Under the pieces are notes generated by a model. That model did no database searches, had not been told where the DNA came from, and saw only the letters and a program-made list of their open reading frames with translations. From positions 186,001 through 250,000 of the forward strand of contig JAWQEG010003694.1 of NCBI GenBank assembly GCA_033782935.1: 64,000 nucleotides of DNA, read 5' to 3'. Below, one piece after another: positions 49,448 through 61,235 of the stretch. Positions within the stretch are counted from its first letter, which is position 1, and each line of letters starts with the position of its first letter. This DNA comes from Petrolisthes cinctipes (taxonomy: Eukaryota; Arthropoda; Malacostraca; Decapoda; Porcellanidae). Both the position numbers and the translations under genes were made by a program.

Positions 49448-49649
49448 CTGTAGGATAATATAAAAAATTATCATTACCTACAAAACATATGGTAAAACTG
49501 AAAGAAATACTTTATAACTGCAGTAATTGCTTATGTTAACTTTACATTTTTTTTTTTTTTATACAGATATTTCTATATTTGTGAGTTTTACTGAAAGCTA
49601 ATTAACTCTCATAATTCTTTTTATGACATACAGTACAATAGTTACTTAC

Positions 49650-50822
49650 GTGGAACACAAAGCAGGTCGGGGTCACCCAGGAAGAAGGGAAGGCAAACAC
49701 ATTTGTTGGTGTTCTTATCACACTTGGCCCCAACACCACACACAACACCTTCACATCTTTCCTTACATCTGCCATTTACACACACCTGTGGGGTCTGACA
49801 GGGACTGGTGGGAGAACATTGGTCTGTTAGACAGCCACCACCAGGGAAAGGATTTCCATTGAAACCTGGTTCACACTTGCATGTGGGACCATCACGTGCC
49901 ACGATACAGTTGGAGTTGGGACCACATAGGAAGCCTTCACACATAGACACACAGTCTCCCTTGGGTCCCTCAGCATAACCTGGATGGCAGCGGCACCAAG
50001 CAGCATGATCTTCAGCTTCACAGTAAGCGTTGACACCACAAGGGAGTGCATCACATGGGTTGACACAGTCTCCAGAGGGCATACAGGCAAGGTCACCTGG
50101 ACAGTCATTATCACTTTGACAGCCTTCTACCTTTGTGCCAATGCAGGAGCCAACGAAAGGATTTCCTGCCATCCCAGGAGGACATTCACACTTGAATGTG
50201 CCAATTTCATTAATGCAAATAGCATTCTGACCACAAGGATTTTCAAGGCACTCATTAATATCTACACAGCCAGCAGGTCCCCTGTCCTGAAAGCCTGGTA
50301 GACATGTGCATGTTGGTGGGTCTGATGGAGAGCACTTACTGTTGATACCACATGAGAAGGCTTCACAAGGACTCTTGCATTTATTATTGTCCTGATTATC
50401 TAAAAAGTATGGTGGAGGACAAACACACTTGCCGGGCTGAACACAGCGTTCGTTATCACCACAGTCATTGTCGCTGGTGCACTGTAGGACAGATACTGAG
50501 CATCCTGAAGTGTAGGGGTCACCTGAGTAGCCAGGGGCACAGCGGCACTCGTACCCACCAGGCTGATTGTAGCACTCGGCTCCCAGACCACAGGGAGGCC
50601 GGCCATCTGGTTGACGCACAGAGCACTCATCAACATCTTGGCATGACCCATCAGCCAGAGTAGTATAGCCAGAAGGACATGCACAGTAACTGAGTCCACC
50701 TTGAATAGTGACACATTCAGCTCCTGGTGGACAAGTATTACCCAGGGAACAGTTGGCCAATACACACTTGCCCTCCACAATACGATATGGTGGTAAGCAG
50801 GTGCATTCCAGTGTATTGCATT
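49650..50822 (-). CDS. dpy: dumpy exon 13: EGF-rich exon
   Basis: 391 codons, phase 1-1, acceptor CTGTTTCCAG and donor GTAAGTAAC. It has cbEGFs DVDECSVRQPDGRPPC and DINECLENPC, EGFs CEAFSCGINSKC, CDALPCGVNAYC, CEGFLCGPNSNC and CEGVVCGVGAKC, and DPY-type modules CTSDNDC, CQSDNDC and CSPTSPC. It ends in FFLGDPDLLC. Confidence 0.92.
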
Positions 50823-50988
50823 CTGGAAACAGATAATGTAATGTTGTCGTAATTTAACTAATATATCCTACTATAGTAAAGAATAAGTTCTGATTATATT
50901 ATGCAAAATATCAGTCCATGAACATACAGGAAACATATAAAAAAATACAAACTTCAGCTGCTACTAAAACAAGGGGAGTGATACTTAC

Positions 50989-51495
50989 CCTCACAGTTAC
51001 TGAAGGGGTTACCAACAAAACCAGGAGGACATTGACAGTCATAAGATCCGGGTAGATTCTTGCAGTTGGCATCAGCTCCGCAAGCAGGACGATTCTCCAC
51101 ACACTCGTTTATGTCTCGACAGCGTCCCGTGGCCTGGTCGCGTGTGTATCCTCTGCGGCACACACACACGTTTTCACCGAGGGTATTGTCAGCCACGCAC
51201 TGCTCCCCAGCTGGACATGGTTGGGTTTCACTGCAGCCTGGAGACTTCACTTCCACACATCCTTCCCTGGCTGGGTTGCCTTCAAAACCAGTAGGGCATT
51301 CACAGGTAAAAGCTCCAGGTTCGTTACGGCAGACGGCCCCAGCACCACATGGGTTGTTGATACACTCGTCTATATCAGTGCATCCAAACACACTGATGGG
51401 GTTGCCATTGTACCCTTGGCCACAGATACACTTGGGTTGACCATTGATGAGCTTACAGTCAGCATTGGGACCACAACGTACATCTTCACAAGGAT
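50989..51495 (-). CDS. dpy: dumpy exon 12: cbEGF exon
   Basis: 169 codons, phase 1-1, acceptor CAAACTTCAG and donor GTAAGTAT. It encodes EGF CEDVRCGPNADC...GYNGNPISVFGC, cbEGF DIDECINNPC, a DPY-like CSETQPCPAGEQC with CVCRRGY, and cbEGF DINECVENRPAC...GFVGNPFSNC. Confidence 0.92.
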
Positions 51496-51682
51496 CTGAA
51501 GTTTGACATGAATGCATCAAATGTTGTTTTATCCTTACAAGAGTTTTATAAGTAATTATACTATATTGTAGGAAATTGTCATCTTATTCTTATTGAATTA
51601 CACTGAACACAAATCCTATGTACTATAGAATATATCAAAGACAAGGTAGCACTAAAGATTATGAGGTAACAAATATACTTAC

Positions 51683-51913
51683 GCCTGCAGTCATCGCCAA
51701 TGTTGGGGTCTGGACACATGCACTGCTTGCCAAGACAGAGAGCATTGCCAGGACAGTCATCATCCTCTGAGCACTGCATGATGTCAAGGCACTGAGTGTA
51801 GGGGTCAGGGTCTGCCACAGTGTTGGGTGGACAGGTACAGGTGTAGGATCCCAAGGTGTTGGTACACAGGGCCCCCAAACCACAGGCATCCGGACGACGA
51901 CACTCATCCACAT
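51683..51913 (-). CDS. dpy: dumpy exon 11: cbEGF plus DPY-type module
   Basis: 77 codons, phase 1-1, acceptor CTCGGTACAG and donor GTAAGTAT. It encodes cbEGF DVDECRRPDACGLGALC, then DPY-type CSEDDDCPGNALC...CMCPDPNIGDDC. It is the first exon in gene order that combines the single-domain cbEGF style with a CSEDDDC-type DPY module. Confidence 0.9.
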
Positions 51914-52463
51914 CTGTACCGAGGGGGCGATGAGAAACACATCCATATTTGTAATGTTCTATTGAAGTTAATCATCCAAATCATTGAGGGGAAAAGATGC
52001 TAATCCTTAGTATAAATTCCTTCAAACTTTGAAAGAAACCGAGAAACTAAATTTTTCTCTGATTTGTGATACAACATGAGAGAAACAATGCACTACAATT
52101 TACTCAATTTACTGAAACCTTATCCTCACACTCTCCATCAACGGTGAATATTTGCTGTACTACAGTATATCAACCAAAGGGCAATGATAACACCAGTGAG
52201 CTTATTTTGTCACTCAGGTCTTTATAATGTCCTTTATATGGGGCCTGTGTTGCTATCTGAGAAGTGATCACCGATTACTCCAAATTGCACGAAGAAACAA
52301 GTTGCCTCAGTATAGCCTAGACTGTATGTTTCCTGGCATAGTCTGGAGGACTCTATACCTACAACACTGTCTACTGTAGTATAAAACAGGCCCTATAAAA
52401 ATTATATATGAAAAAAGAAAAGAAAGAAAAAATTATCTTCACCTGACCACAGCCATTACTAAC
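51914..52463 (-). other. intron, no clear feature
   Basis: AT-rich with an A/G-rich stretch near 52410-52430. A GTGATCACCGATTACTCC word at 52264 resembles words in three other introns. Confidence 0.55.
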
Positions 52464-52586
52464 CACATTCCATCATAGGGTCTCCGCTGAGTGGCTGAGG
52501 GCAGGAGCAGGTGTAGTTTCCCCAGGTGTTAGTGCACTTGGCGTTCTTACCGCATGGGAATGGGTAGCCTAGACACTCGTTAACAT
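52464..52586 (-). CDS. dpy: dumpy exon 10: single cbEGF
   Basis: 41 codons, phase 1-1, acceptor GATGTTTAG and donor GTTAGTAA. It encodes DVNECLGYPFPCGKNAKC, TNTWGNYTC and PLSGDPMMEC, with a sequon (NYT). It is closely related to exon 7, sharing NTWG and the PFPC/VFPC spacing. Confidence 0.85.
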
Positions 52587-52682
52587 CTAAACATCACATG
52601 GCGCGGGAGACAGACACAAGCCAGCAGGTTAGTAATCGAGGCATGGGAGAGGATTAGGTATTGTTATGAGGGTTGAGGGACC

Positions 52683-52742
52683 CTATGCAAGGAACGGAGC
52701 CATCATCATCATCCATTATAACCCATAACTTTCCTTGCATAG
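52683..52742. mobile_element. small hairpin element, copy B
   Basis: A 12-bp perfect inverted repeat, CTATGCAAGGAA and TTCCTTGCATAG, with a CATCATCATC-containing loop. Same layout and left flank (GAGGGAC) as copy A at 32694-32751. Confidence 0.6.
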
Positions 52743-52956
52743 TGGTAGGAACCGTGCCACCCCCAGACACACTCCACCAAACCGTAATATCGATCGTCTT
52801 CACATGCTATAAGTCATCTACTCAATTATCTGACACCATGGTATAAGCTGTTGCATATAGATTAACTGATATAATTATTAATCTTTCGACATCAAATGTG
52901 GTTCTTTCCCAGGAGAAAAAAAATAACGTGTGGTACTCGTATTCGACAAAGATATA

Positions 52957-53889
52957 CACCTCGGTCTCGTATAGAACGTCCAATAGGTCGATAGAAGACG
53001 TCGTTTTATGTGAAATCGTTCTATGTGATACACGTAACCTAAGGGGAAAATTACAATTGGTCGATCAATCACCAAAATTGTCCCTGAAATTAACATAAAA
53101 TACTTTTCAAGGTTTTTCTTGCCTTAATCCTACTGTACAGGGATGTATGTAAAATGCATTTTACAATTTGTATTAAGGTTTTGGCAGGCGACTCATGTGA
53201 CTGAGACGAGTCTGCGGCATCCGTGGTGGTGGAGGTGGTAGGGGGGAGATAGCGCGTGATCATCGTTTGTTTTCTTTTATTAACCATACGCTGGTGTTTC
53301 CTTCTCCTTTCTTTTTCCGAGAAATAACTTCTTTCTTTATATCGAAGGATACGGCCTTCCGTTTTGTAAATGCACGACCTGACATGACTGAGTGTTGAAG
53401 CTGGTGGTTAACTCGTAATCACTAAAAACGAGCGAGTCACACACGAAATTTCCCTAACTTCAACTTTAGAATTTCCCTTTATGCCTCAATAATTCCCTGA
53501 TTACTCTTGAACATTGACGGTCTTTTTGGTATTTCTTCTGGTAAGACTTTCCCTGTTTACTTTTGAACAATCTTTATATAATTTCCCCGTGTGGATTTCA
53601 AAATTCCCTAAAACAGAGAAATTTCCTTGCACCTGGCAACACTAGGAAGGGGGAAGAGTGGGAACACACTCACCCACACTGTACAGACGCCAGTGATATC
53701 ATTTCCTGACACGTTCTGTATGATTTCGCTCGTTTTGTATAAGAACTCCTCGGATTTGCTTCACTTATTTTCGCCACCTGTTCTATATGGATACAATCGT
53801 TTTGTAAAATAATTTTAAGCTAATATTTTGGTTGCTCGTTCTATACAAGAATCGTTCTATGTGAACACGTTCTATATGAGACCGAGGTG
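52957..53889. mobile_element. non-autonomous DNA transposon, 933 bp, TA-flanked
   Basis: The terminal inverted repeats are 23 bp (52957-52979 and 53867-53889) and match at 22 positions; the ends are CACCTCGGTCTCG and its complement. TA lies immediately outside both ends (52955-52956, 53890-53891), consistent with a TA target-site duplication. A 14-bp word ATCGTTCTATGTGA recurs near both ends (53015, 53851). Only short open stretches (about 60 codons) lie inside, so no transposase is encoded. TA targeting suggests the Tc1/mariner superfamily or another TA-targeting group. Confidence 0.85.
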
Positions 53890-54739
53890 TACATAAATGA
53901 CGTCAGATGTGGTTTTGAGGTAAGGCCCACATACTAAAGGAGGATTTACAAACACACCAGGCATTGACCACAGACAGTGCAATATACAAGTAATGTACAG
54001 TACTGTATACTGAAATACGCAGATTATTCAGGACTTTGGCAAAGTGTGTCTGGGAGTAACCCGTATTGGTATATTAGGGTTGATGCTGTTAGTTAAGGGA
54101 CATGCATATATTACTGTTATCCTCTGAGGTTCCATGGATAGTATAAACAGCTGGATTGGTACAGCCATCAAAACTTTCACAGAACATAATACTGTATATA
54201 CAATATCTGTCATAACATTTTAAATTACTTTAAAATCCATGCAATTTTTTATGTATTGCAAACACTGGATTTGATTTGATTTTCAAGGTGATATGTGTAA
54301 TTTTGGAGATCTAAGGTTTACTATTATACTGTAGTCACCCGGGAACCACAAAGATCAGATATTAACAACTGCATACAAGTACAGTGGACAGGAATACTTA
54401 AATTATAAAGCACTTATCATAAAACCTTGTTAATACAGTATTGTACATGCATTAATCCACTCTTGCTTCCACAATTTTACTGTTATGATCACTACATAAT
54501 AGTGGACACTACATATACTGTACAGTAACAGCACAAAACAGTAGCCATTATAATATCATATTGCCATCAGTAGCAAATTCATGGTTTACCCAGTACTAAT
54601 GCATGTCATCTTAGAGTTATAATAATTTTCCCAAAGCTCTGGGTCATACACAAAATTACACTCATGGGCAAGACAATAAACAACAACATGAGTGCTTATC
54701 ATATCTGTATGGGGCTCACAGTTGAAGCAATGTTATTAT

Positions 54740-55115
54740 CTTATCCATAAGCTTTTTTGTGTATGACCTTTATGCTCACAAAGGTCAAGGTTAAAGGTCC
54801 GCCAATGAGTGGCACTCAATGGGACAGTGAAGCACACACTAGACTGTATGAAACACAACTATAGCATGCATCACAAGGATGATGAGTGGCCCAGAGACCT
54901 CTCCACCAACGTGAGACCCGAGTCAGCTTCGGCTATGGCTGCGTAAGCAGGAAGACCTCAGACAGCCGACTCAAACCTCCCACCCCCTGCTCACAGGGGT
55001 GGTAACCTCTGGCATCAGTGAAAAACTTTTACTGTGTTCCGAGCAAGGACCGAATGCTAGACCACAGAAACTGCAGCTGCGGACTCTACCACTGTGCTAG
55101 CCAGAAGCTAATCTT
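54740..55115 (-). mobile_element. probable tRNA-derived SINE
   Basis: On the minus strand TAGCACAGTGG (55089-55099) fits a pol III A box, and GCATTCGGTCC (55047-55057) is a degraded B box 32 nt further on. A GC-richer body unlike the surrounding intron follows. Boundaries are approximate and no target-site duplication was identified. Confidence 0.4.
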
Positions 55116-55523
55116 TTCTACAAATGGTAGCTTGGTTATGGTATTAACATCTACAACACATGCAAGCAACATGCATGCCCTGCAGGTTCATAAACTATGC
55201 ATGGGAGACATATATATTTCTACAACATACTGCAACTTGTTTACTTCTTGCTTTCATATGAAGTCAATGTGGTCAGTAGTAAACTTTGATAAGAATTACA
55301 TATTTACACATACACATGAACATTTTTCCAGTTTGTTGTTGCAGAAATATCTCTCTCTCATCAATTAGGGTAAATTAAATACATTAACAAAGCCTAAAGC
55401 TATGCAATATAACCTAAACTATGCAGCAAAATGCACACTATACTCATACCCTAGCAATATGTTTTAAGGAAAAGCTTTAATATGAAATGCAAGGTCCAAT
55501 TCTAATAAAAGTACAGTACTTAC

Positions 55524-55658
55524 CCATGCACTTGGTATTGGGATTGCCAGAGAAGCCTTGACTACATTGGCAGGTGAAGGAGCCAGGAGTGTTGGTACAG
55601 ATGGCATTATCACCACACTGTCCTGATGGTCTGTTACCTGCTGTACACTCATTTACAT
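55524..55658 (-). CDS. dpy: dumpy exon 9: single cbEGF
   Basis: 45 codons, phase 1-1, acceptor TGTTGACAG and donor GTAAGTACT. It encodes DVNECTAGNRPSGQCGDNAIC, TPGSFTCQC and GFSGNPNTKC, a complete cbEGF with all six Cys. Confidence 0.9.
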
Positions 55659-55945
55659 CTGTCAACACCAACAAATCACTCAGCATCAGGAAATGTACCA
55701 GACTTTGGGGAATTCATGGAAGCTTGTTCTTTAGGGTACAGTATAGACAAAGATATTATTCTTATATAACAGAATTAGAAATATAACTAAATAAATAAAT
55801 TCTCAAGTAACCCAATACACAAGTAATTTTAAAACAAACAACTAAAAGGTGTAAACGATGATAACGTGAAAATCTGAGTAATGGTTCAAATAAAAACAGG
55901 AGAGGAAAATCCCGAATATTATCCTCTCTTCTCCACGTGACTCAC

Positions 55946-56068
55946 CGACACAGCCAGCAGCGATGTCTGCAGGATTGTAGGTCCAGCCTGGGTTACACAT
56001 ACACATGGCCTCCTGACCGTCTGGTTTGCAGTAGGCGTTGGCACCACACTCCACTCCATCACAGGGAG
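55946..56068 (-). CDS. dpy: dumpy exon 8: EGF domain without calcium signature
   Basis: 41 codons, phase 1-1, acceptor CATCCTGCAG and donor GTGAGTCA. It encodes CDGVECGANAYC, CMCNPGWTYNPADIAAGC. It lacks the D-x-D/N-E start. The tail resembles the NDLTxGC variant found in exons 14, 15 and 20. Confidence 0.87.
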
Positions 56069-57290
56069 CTGCAGGATGGGAGTGGCAGTGAGTGGTGGAG
56101 TTTAGGAAATAATGGTACAGTTTCAGACACATACATTAAACCATAAAAATTCTCACAGCCATGCACCAAGGCCTATTCATTACCCGAGTTTATGCATAAC
56201 TGGGTGTCAGATAAATTCTGTTCCAGGCTGTACAGTGAAATGCTGTATGAATGCAGTAAGGTGCACGAAAACTGACAAGACTGGTACACGTATTATTATG
56301 ACAATTATTTCCCTTTACAGATTTTATTAGCATATCTAAATAAGCAACATCACTTGTGTTAGTATGCTGTCTAATGGCTTAGGCAACTACATACACATGC
56401 AGAGTAATGTTTCAGCTGCAGATAATATAAAATAATATTGAATCTAGTGCCATAGGAATATCTTTTTTTGTACATCTTGGAAGGCAAAGAGGGTGTTAGT
56501 AACTCATTAAATTTAACCACATCATTACACTAGCAGGATATTACTCTACCTTGGCCAAAGTTAACATAAGTACATGGTATAAGATACTAAAATTATTATT
56601 ATGTTCTGCTAGGGTCATATACATACCTACAGTAACATGCAGAAAGATACAATAATCCTCCAAACCATTTTACAACTGATGTTTGCCTGTGTTTTCTTAT
56701 TCAGGTTTGCATCAGCTGCAAATGGGTAGAGAAGCATTATTGTCCTCAATTGTACATACATTAGCAAGGCAACTACGAAGAGAGAAAGATTAGTCACAAT
56801 ACACTACAGTACTGTACTTTTTACCTGAAGACTACATTTGTGCTTATCACTATATTTTACTAGATCTATTTACTACTAGAGTTCAGCAAGAGGAATTACA
56901 GTATATATACATTTCCTTCCAGAGTTAAGGCCCAGTGCTCCAACAATATTCTTTCATATGGTGCGACAATTTCACAGCCAATAGGAGAATGAAAAAGTAC
57001 CTTATAAATGAGGAAGGTAGAGAAGATATGAGAAGACAAAGTTGTGGATGTTTGTTAGTGTAAGGGGTAATATCTGAATCAGATAAGTGAAAACAAAGTG
57101 TCACAGAGATAATTAGTAGAGGGAGGGAGGGAGTAGAATGAGTGAGTGACTAACTAGGGAGTGACTAGAGTAAGTAAATAAATGACTAAAGAGTGACTGA
57201 CTAAGGTGTGACTAGAGAGATTGTGGAGTGAATAGCTGACTGAGGAGTGACTGGAGTGAGTGAATGACTGATAGAGGTGGGTGAACTCAC
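56069..57290 (-). other. intron with a degenerate GAGTGACT repeat next to the 5' exon
   Basis: The 57115-57275 part repeats GAGTGACT/GAGTGAATGACT about ten times imperfectly. The rest is plain intron. Confidence 0.6.
57115..57275. repeat. degenerate GAGTGACT-type short tandem repeat
   Basis: Interspersed GAGTGACT, GAGTGAGTGA and GACTGAC words, preceded by (GAGG)n. It sits about 15 bp from the donor of the 57291-57416 exon. Confidence 0.55.
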
Positions 57291-57416
57291 TGACACACTT
57301 GACTTTTGGATCACCCAAGAGGGGGAATGGGCAGGTGCAGTGAAAGGTGCCCCATGTGTTGATGCATTTGGCACTCTGCCCACATGGAAATACTGCTCCC
57401 TGGCACTCATCCTCAT
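57291..57416 (-). CDS. dpy: dumpy exon 7: single cbEGF
   Basis: 42 codons, phase 1-1, acceptor GTGGGCTACAG and donor GTGAGTTC. It encodes DEDECQGAVFPCGQSAKC, INTWGTFHCTC and LLGDPKVKC. It is a near relative of exon 10. Confidence 0.88.
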
Positions 57417-58321
57417 CTGTAGCCCACACACACACACCACACTAACAATCCTCAGAGCTTCACTTCAGATATTAAATATATCATAGGTGATGGGTCTCTC
57501 TCGTCATATACAATCAGTTAATTAAAATCCTATTTAGTTTGAAACACTTGGGAAATGTTAAGAAGTATAATTACCACTTTACTTTCTAAGGCACCTGAAT
57601 CTTATTACAGCATCAACATATTCAAAGCACTGGGTCTGCTTCAACTTAATAGAATGATAATCTACCGGAAGCCCATACATATCCCATCTGGTACCATAGA
57701 TCAAGAAAGATCAACAAGATGCAAGAGGACACTGTCACATCAAACTCCAAATATTATTCTAACTACTGCAGTACTGTACAATACAATACTTGCATCATGC
57801 CATCTAGCTGCAAACATATTAGTACTTAGTTGTCACATCTATCACTGAGTAAGTTATAAAGTAAATACAGTAGGTTAGTAATAGCAGCAATAAATGGGTT
57901 AGTGAAAGCATAGTTTTGGTTCATACCAGACTAAATTATTTAAATATAAATTAAAGAATGCATCTTAAATTTAAAGACTATCCCGGTACAGAATACACCT
58001 AATTTTTGCAAATACATACCATCATTCTGTCATCAATACCGTGCACTAAATATTTTAGAGTTTATATCCCAAAACATTACAGTTCTTTAGCTCTTCTTCA
58101 TATTTTCCTCATATTGAGAAAAATGGGTAAACTGTATACACTAGTAATAATAACTAGCCACTCTGAAGAAAGAGATCTGTGGAACTATGTAACTCATATG
58201 GGTATCTATCCTTAGCCAATGTAACTCTCCTGATATCTAACCATAGTACTGTATACCCATGTCAATCTTATATATTTATCTGTATTAAACCACTTGCTTC
58301 AGTTTTTCTCGGTGTTCTTAC
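57417..58321 (-). other. intron, no recognisable feature
   Basis: AT-rich with scattered CAGTACTGTAC palindromes around 57770. No exon or element seen. Confidence 0.6.
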
Positions 58322-58559
58322 CTTTACATTCAGTGTTAGGAGGTGAGCCAATGAAGCCAAAGTTACAGGTGCACTGGTAGCTGCCGGGTACATTCACACA
58401 CTGGGCATTTGGTCCGCATGGGGACAGGCGGCATTCGTCCTCATCCCGGCACTCGGCACCAACGGCGGTGAAACCCTCACGGCAGAAACACTGGCCATTG
58501 CGGCACTCGGCATTGTTTACACAGTTGAAGTTGGACTGGCACAGGATATTCACATCAGC
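58322..58559 (-). CDS. dpy: dumpy exon 6: EGF-like plus cbEGF (phase 0 in, phase 1 out)
   Basis: 238 nt. It encodes LCQSNFNCVNNAEC, CFCREGFTAVGAEC and cbEGF DEDECRLSPCGPNAQC...GFIGSPPNTEC. Acceptor ACCCCAATAG has a weak polypyrimidine tract; donor GTAAGAAC. Confidence 0.88.
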
Positions 58560-58750
58560 CTATTGGGGTTAGAAGGAGAGGAGATGAGTACATATGAGTA
58601 TTATAGACAGACGACTGTGTTCATTTTCTGAATTACTGGTATAGCATTTTTTATATATACAGTGCATTATAAATTTGTTAACATTGAGCTACCCAGTAAT
58701 AAATTAGGAAATGAAGAAGTCCTGATACTAATATAATTCTATATACTGAC

Positions 58751-58884
58751 CTGCTCACAAGCAACCTGGGGAGTGGGCACAGGTTTGAAGCCCTGGGGAC
58801 AGACACAAGTGTAGCCTGGAGCCGTGTTCTGACATAATGCATTGATGCCACATGGACGATTCAAGGTACTGCACTCATCAATGT
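58751..58884 (-). CDS. dpy: dumpy exon 5: cbEGF (phase 1 in, phase 0 out)
   Basis: 134 nt, acceptor TTTCTCCCAG and donor GTCAGTAT. It encodes DIDECSTLNRPCGINALC, NTAPGYTCVC and FKPVPTPQVAC, a cbEGF with a VPTP tail in place of GDPY. Confidence 0.88.
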
Positions 58885-59189
58885 CTGGGAGAAAGAGATA
58901 AAGAGGATAGGACACAAAAGCTTAAGCAATAACAGATCATACAAAATTCTTAAGTGTTAGCATAGCTTGCCTGTAATATGAAGATTTTAAGAGCCTATCA
59001 TTTTTAATCATCCTAGAATTAATGCATCTACTGTTCAGGAATAAGCATGCAGATATGGCAATAAGTATAACCAAATCAATTGTACCTGAAACATAAATTT
59101 TAGGCAGAAAGACAAAATGACTCATGTATACAAACAAAACATGAGCAGCCAAGAAAAACAAAGAAACATATATGAGTGAGGACACATAC
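58885..59189 (-). other. short AT-rich intron
   Basis: 305 bp between two cbEGF exons. No feature seen. Confidence 0.6.
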
Positions 59190-59309
59190 CAACACAGCCA
59201 GAGTATGGGTCACCAGTGTAGGCTTCCTGACAAAGGCATGTGTAGCTTCCCACACTGTCAATACACACGGCATTGGCACCGCACGGGTTGGTTCGGCATT
59301 CATCCACAT
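59190..59309 (-). CDS. dpy: dumpy exon 4: single cbEGF
   Basis: 40 codons, phase 1-1, acceptor CCCCTTGCAG and donor GTATGTGTC. It encodes VDECRTNPCGANAVC, SVGSYTCLC and YTGDPYSGC with the canonical GDPY tail. Confidence 0.92.
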
Positions 59310-60878
59310 CTGCAAGGGGCGGACGGGATTAGTTTCCAACCGGGGCATGTGTTGGGACTCGGGACCCATCATGAGTAATAATAATGGGGTGAATTTTTGT
59401 TGTTGCGGGGTGTTCAGGTGTTCCATATTCCTATCCTCAGCCCCTCATTTCTACAACTATCAACCTCTAGAAAAACAGGTTAACTACATAAGATTAGGAG
59501 GAGAAAGCACATCATTACATAACTGGAACACTATAAGCCTATTTTCATTGAAGATGTTATGTGACTTCTAAGGATATTTGTTCAATTGTTACTGGTGTTG
59601 GATTCATTGTTAATCAAGTTAAAAGTTAATTTGTGTTAATTCAATGGTATTGTTCCTTGTCCCTGTTATTGTGTTGTGCATTACTATAACAATGATTTCT
59701 ATAATTAGAAACAATTAATTAGTCTTTCTATCAGTAATGTTGGTTATAACTGAACCTCTCCCTTACTATTCTCCACTAAAGTAGATATAAATGTTATATT
59801 TCTTAAGTATTATTAAGCTCCAAAAAATTATAAATTATGGAAGACAGACTCTGCCAAGAATAGGGGAACAGATTTTTGTTTCCTTCAAAGAGTTTTAGAA
59901 TACTTCAGTCAAGAAACAAGAAAAGAAATGTGACAGAATAAGAAGGCATGAAATCATAATGCCTTCATTAAATATAGTACAGGTACAGCAATGCCAAGAA
60001 AATTGTTACTAAGCATAATTCAAGTAGAGTATAAAACTGAAAGGGTCATACTGGATGTTATAATACAGCAGCTGAAGAAAACTGATTGGGTCAGTATATA
60101 AAACTGATCAGCAGTGTTTCTGAGGGATACATAACATTAAAGCAGCAAACCTATTTGGTAGTAGCCTACATGTTGTGAAAATAAGCAAAGAATGATGGAA
60201 GAAAACTGTTGGTCATGTTTAACATACTGTATGTTAGATGTAGAAATATTTGAGTATGGATGAGAATGCACATCAAGATAATGTTTCTAAATTCTGTTTC
60301 AGCAAGAGTGTTATGTAACATGATTGTGTGCTATGTGTATATACCTTTAAAAACCACAAAAAATTGAAGATAATGTAAAAAATAGAAATTTTCCATGAAG
60401 GTTCTGTCATGCTATTAGGTAGATATATGAAACCAAGGTATGGGAAAAAAATTACAGTAAACAGATTATTGAAAGCAATAACAAATCTGTAGTAGCTTTA
60501 GGAGTCCTCAAGGGACCAGATATGCAGCTGAAAAATGCACAGTTTCCAGACAAGCTGGTCTCCACACACACACTTGGAGGCAGAGAAAATAGGATGAACC
60601 GCTGAAAATTTCAAAAGGTTCACAGGTGGAGGACCTTGAGATTTGAAGACAAACAGTAAAGACAGTGAAGATTAACTCTGTCTTCCAGAGGTTTATCAGG
60701 AATGATGATGTCTCCTCAATTATCTTCATCGTCTGTGAAGAAAATAAATTGTCGAATAAGCCACAGCAAATTCTGAAAGAAGGATTTGTCCACTGTCCAT
60801 CGATCAAGCGAGTCCATGAGTGTCAGGGAAACAATGGAGGCGGAAAAGCTGAGGTAGGACGGAATTAACGTTACTAAC
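59310..60878 (-). other. intron, no recognisable feature
   Basis: AT-rich intron. A 99-codon open stretch at 60508-60807 has no EGF pattern and no matching splice phase. Nothing else stands out. Confidence 0.6.
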
Positions 60879-61235
60879 TGCTGCATGACTCTTTTCCATC
60901 GCCCTCAAATCCTTGTGGACAGAAACACTTGTATGACCCCGGAATGTTGAGGCACTTGGCATTTTCTGCACACGTGGTAGTGAGGCCGCACTCGTTGATG
61001 TCTGTACATTTCTCGACGGGGTCTCCAGTGAAGCCTTGAGGACACCGGCACTCATAGGACCCCGGGGTATTCATACACGTGGCTGAGCTCCCACAGGGGA
61101 ATGTCCAGTTGGAGGCAGGACGTGGTAGGAGAGTGGTCACCAGTCCCTCCAACTCCAAGATTATAGAGGTCGTGGTTTCAATCTCGTTAGTCTCATCCTT
61201 CTCCTCCAAGGCAGGGTCCACGCACTCGTTAATAT
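60879..61235 (-). CDS. dpy: dumpy exon 3: split cbEGF with long insertion plus two EGF-type segments
   Basis: 119 codons, phase 1-1, acceptor CACTAACAAG and donor GTTAGTAA. It begins DINEC. About 40 mostly acidic/Thr residues (EEKDETNEIETTT...) with sequon NWT separate the first Cys from the next (PCGSSATC). The EGF then finishes GFTGDPVEKC and is followed by cbEGF DINECGLTTTC...GFEGDGKESC. Confidence 0.88.

Larger units (their letters stand above)
52587..55523 (-). other. 2.9-kb intron with mobile-element insertions
   Basis: Contains the small hairpin element at 52683-52742, the TIR element at 52957-53889 and a probable SINE around 54740-55115. No exon-like sequence was found between them. 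Confidence 0.65.

Noticed and set aside
49984..50301. Plus-strand open frame of about 105 codons antisense to exon 13, and similar ones opposite exons 12, 14, 15 and 22
   Set aside because: Antisense shadows of Cys-rich coding sequence; no domain, no independent splice structure.
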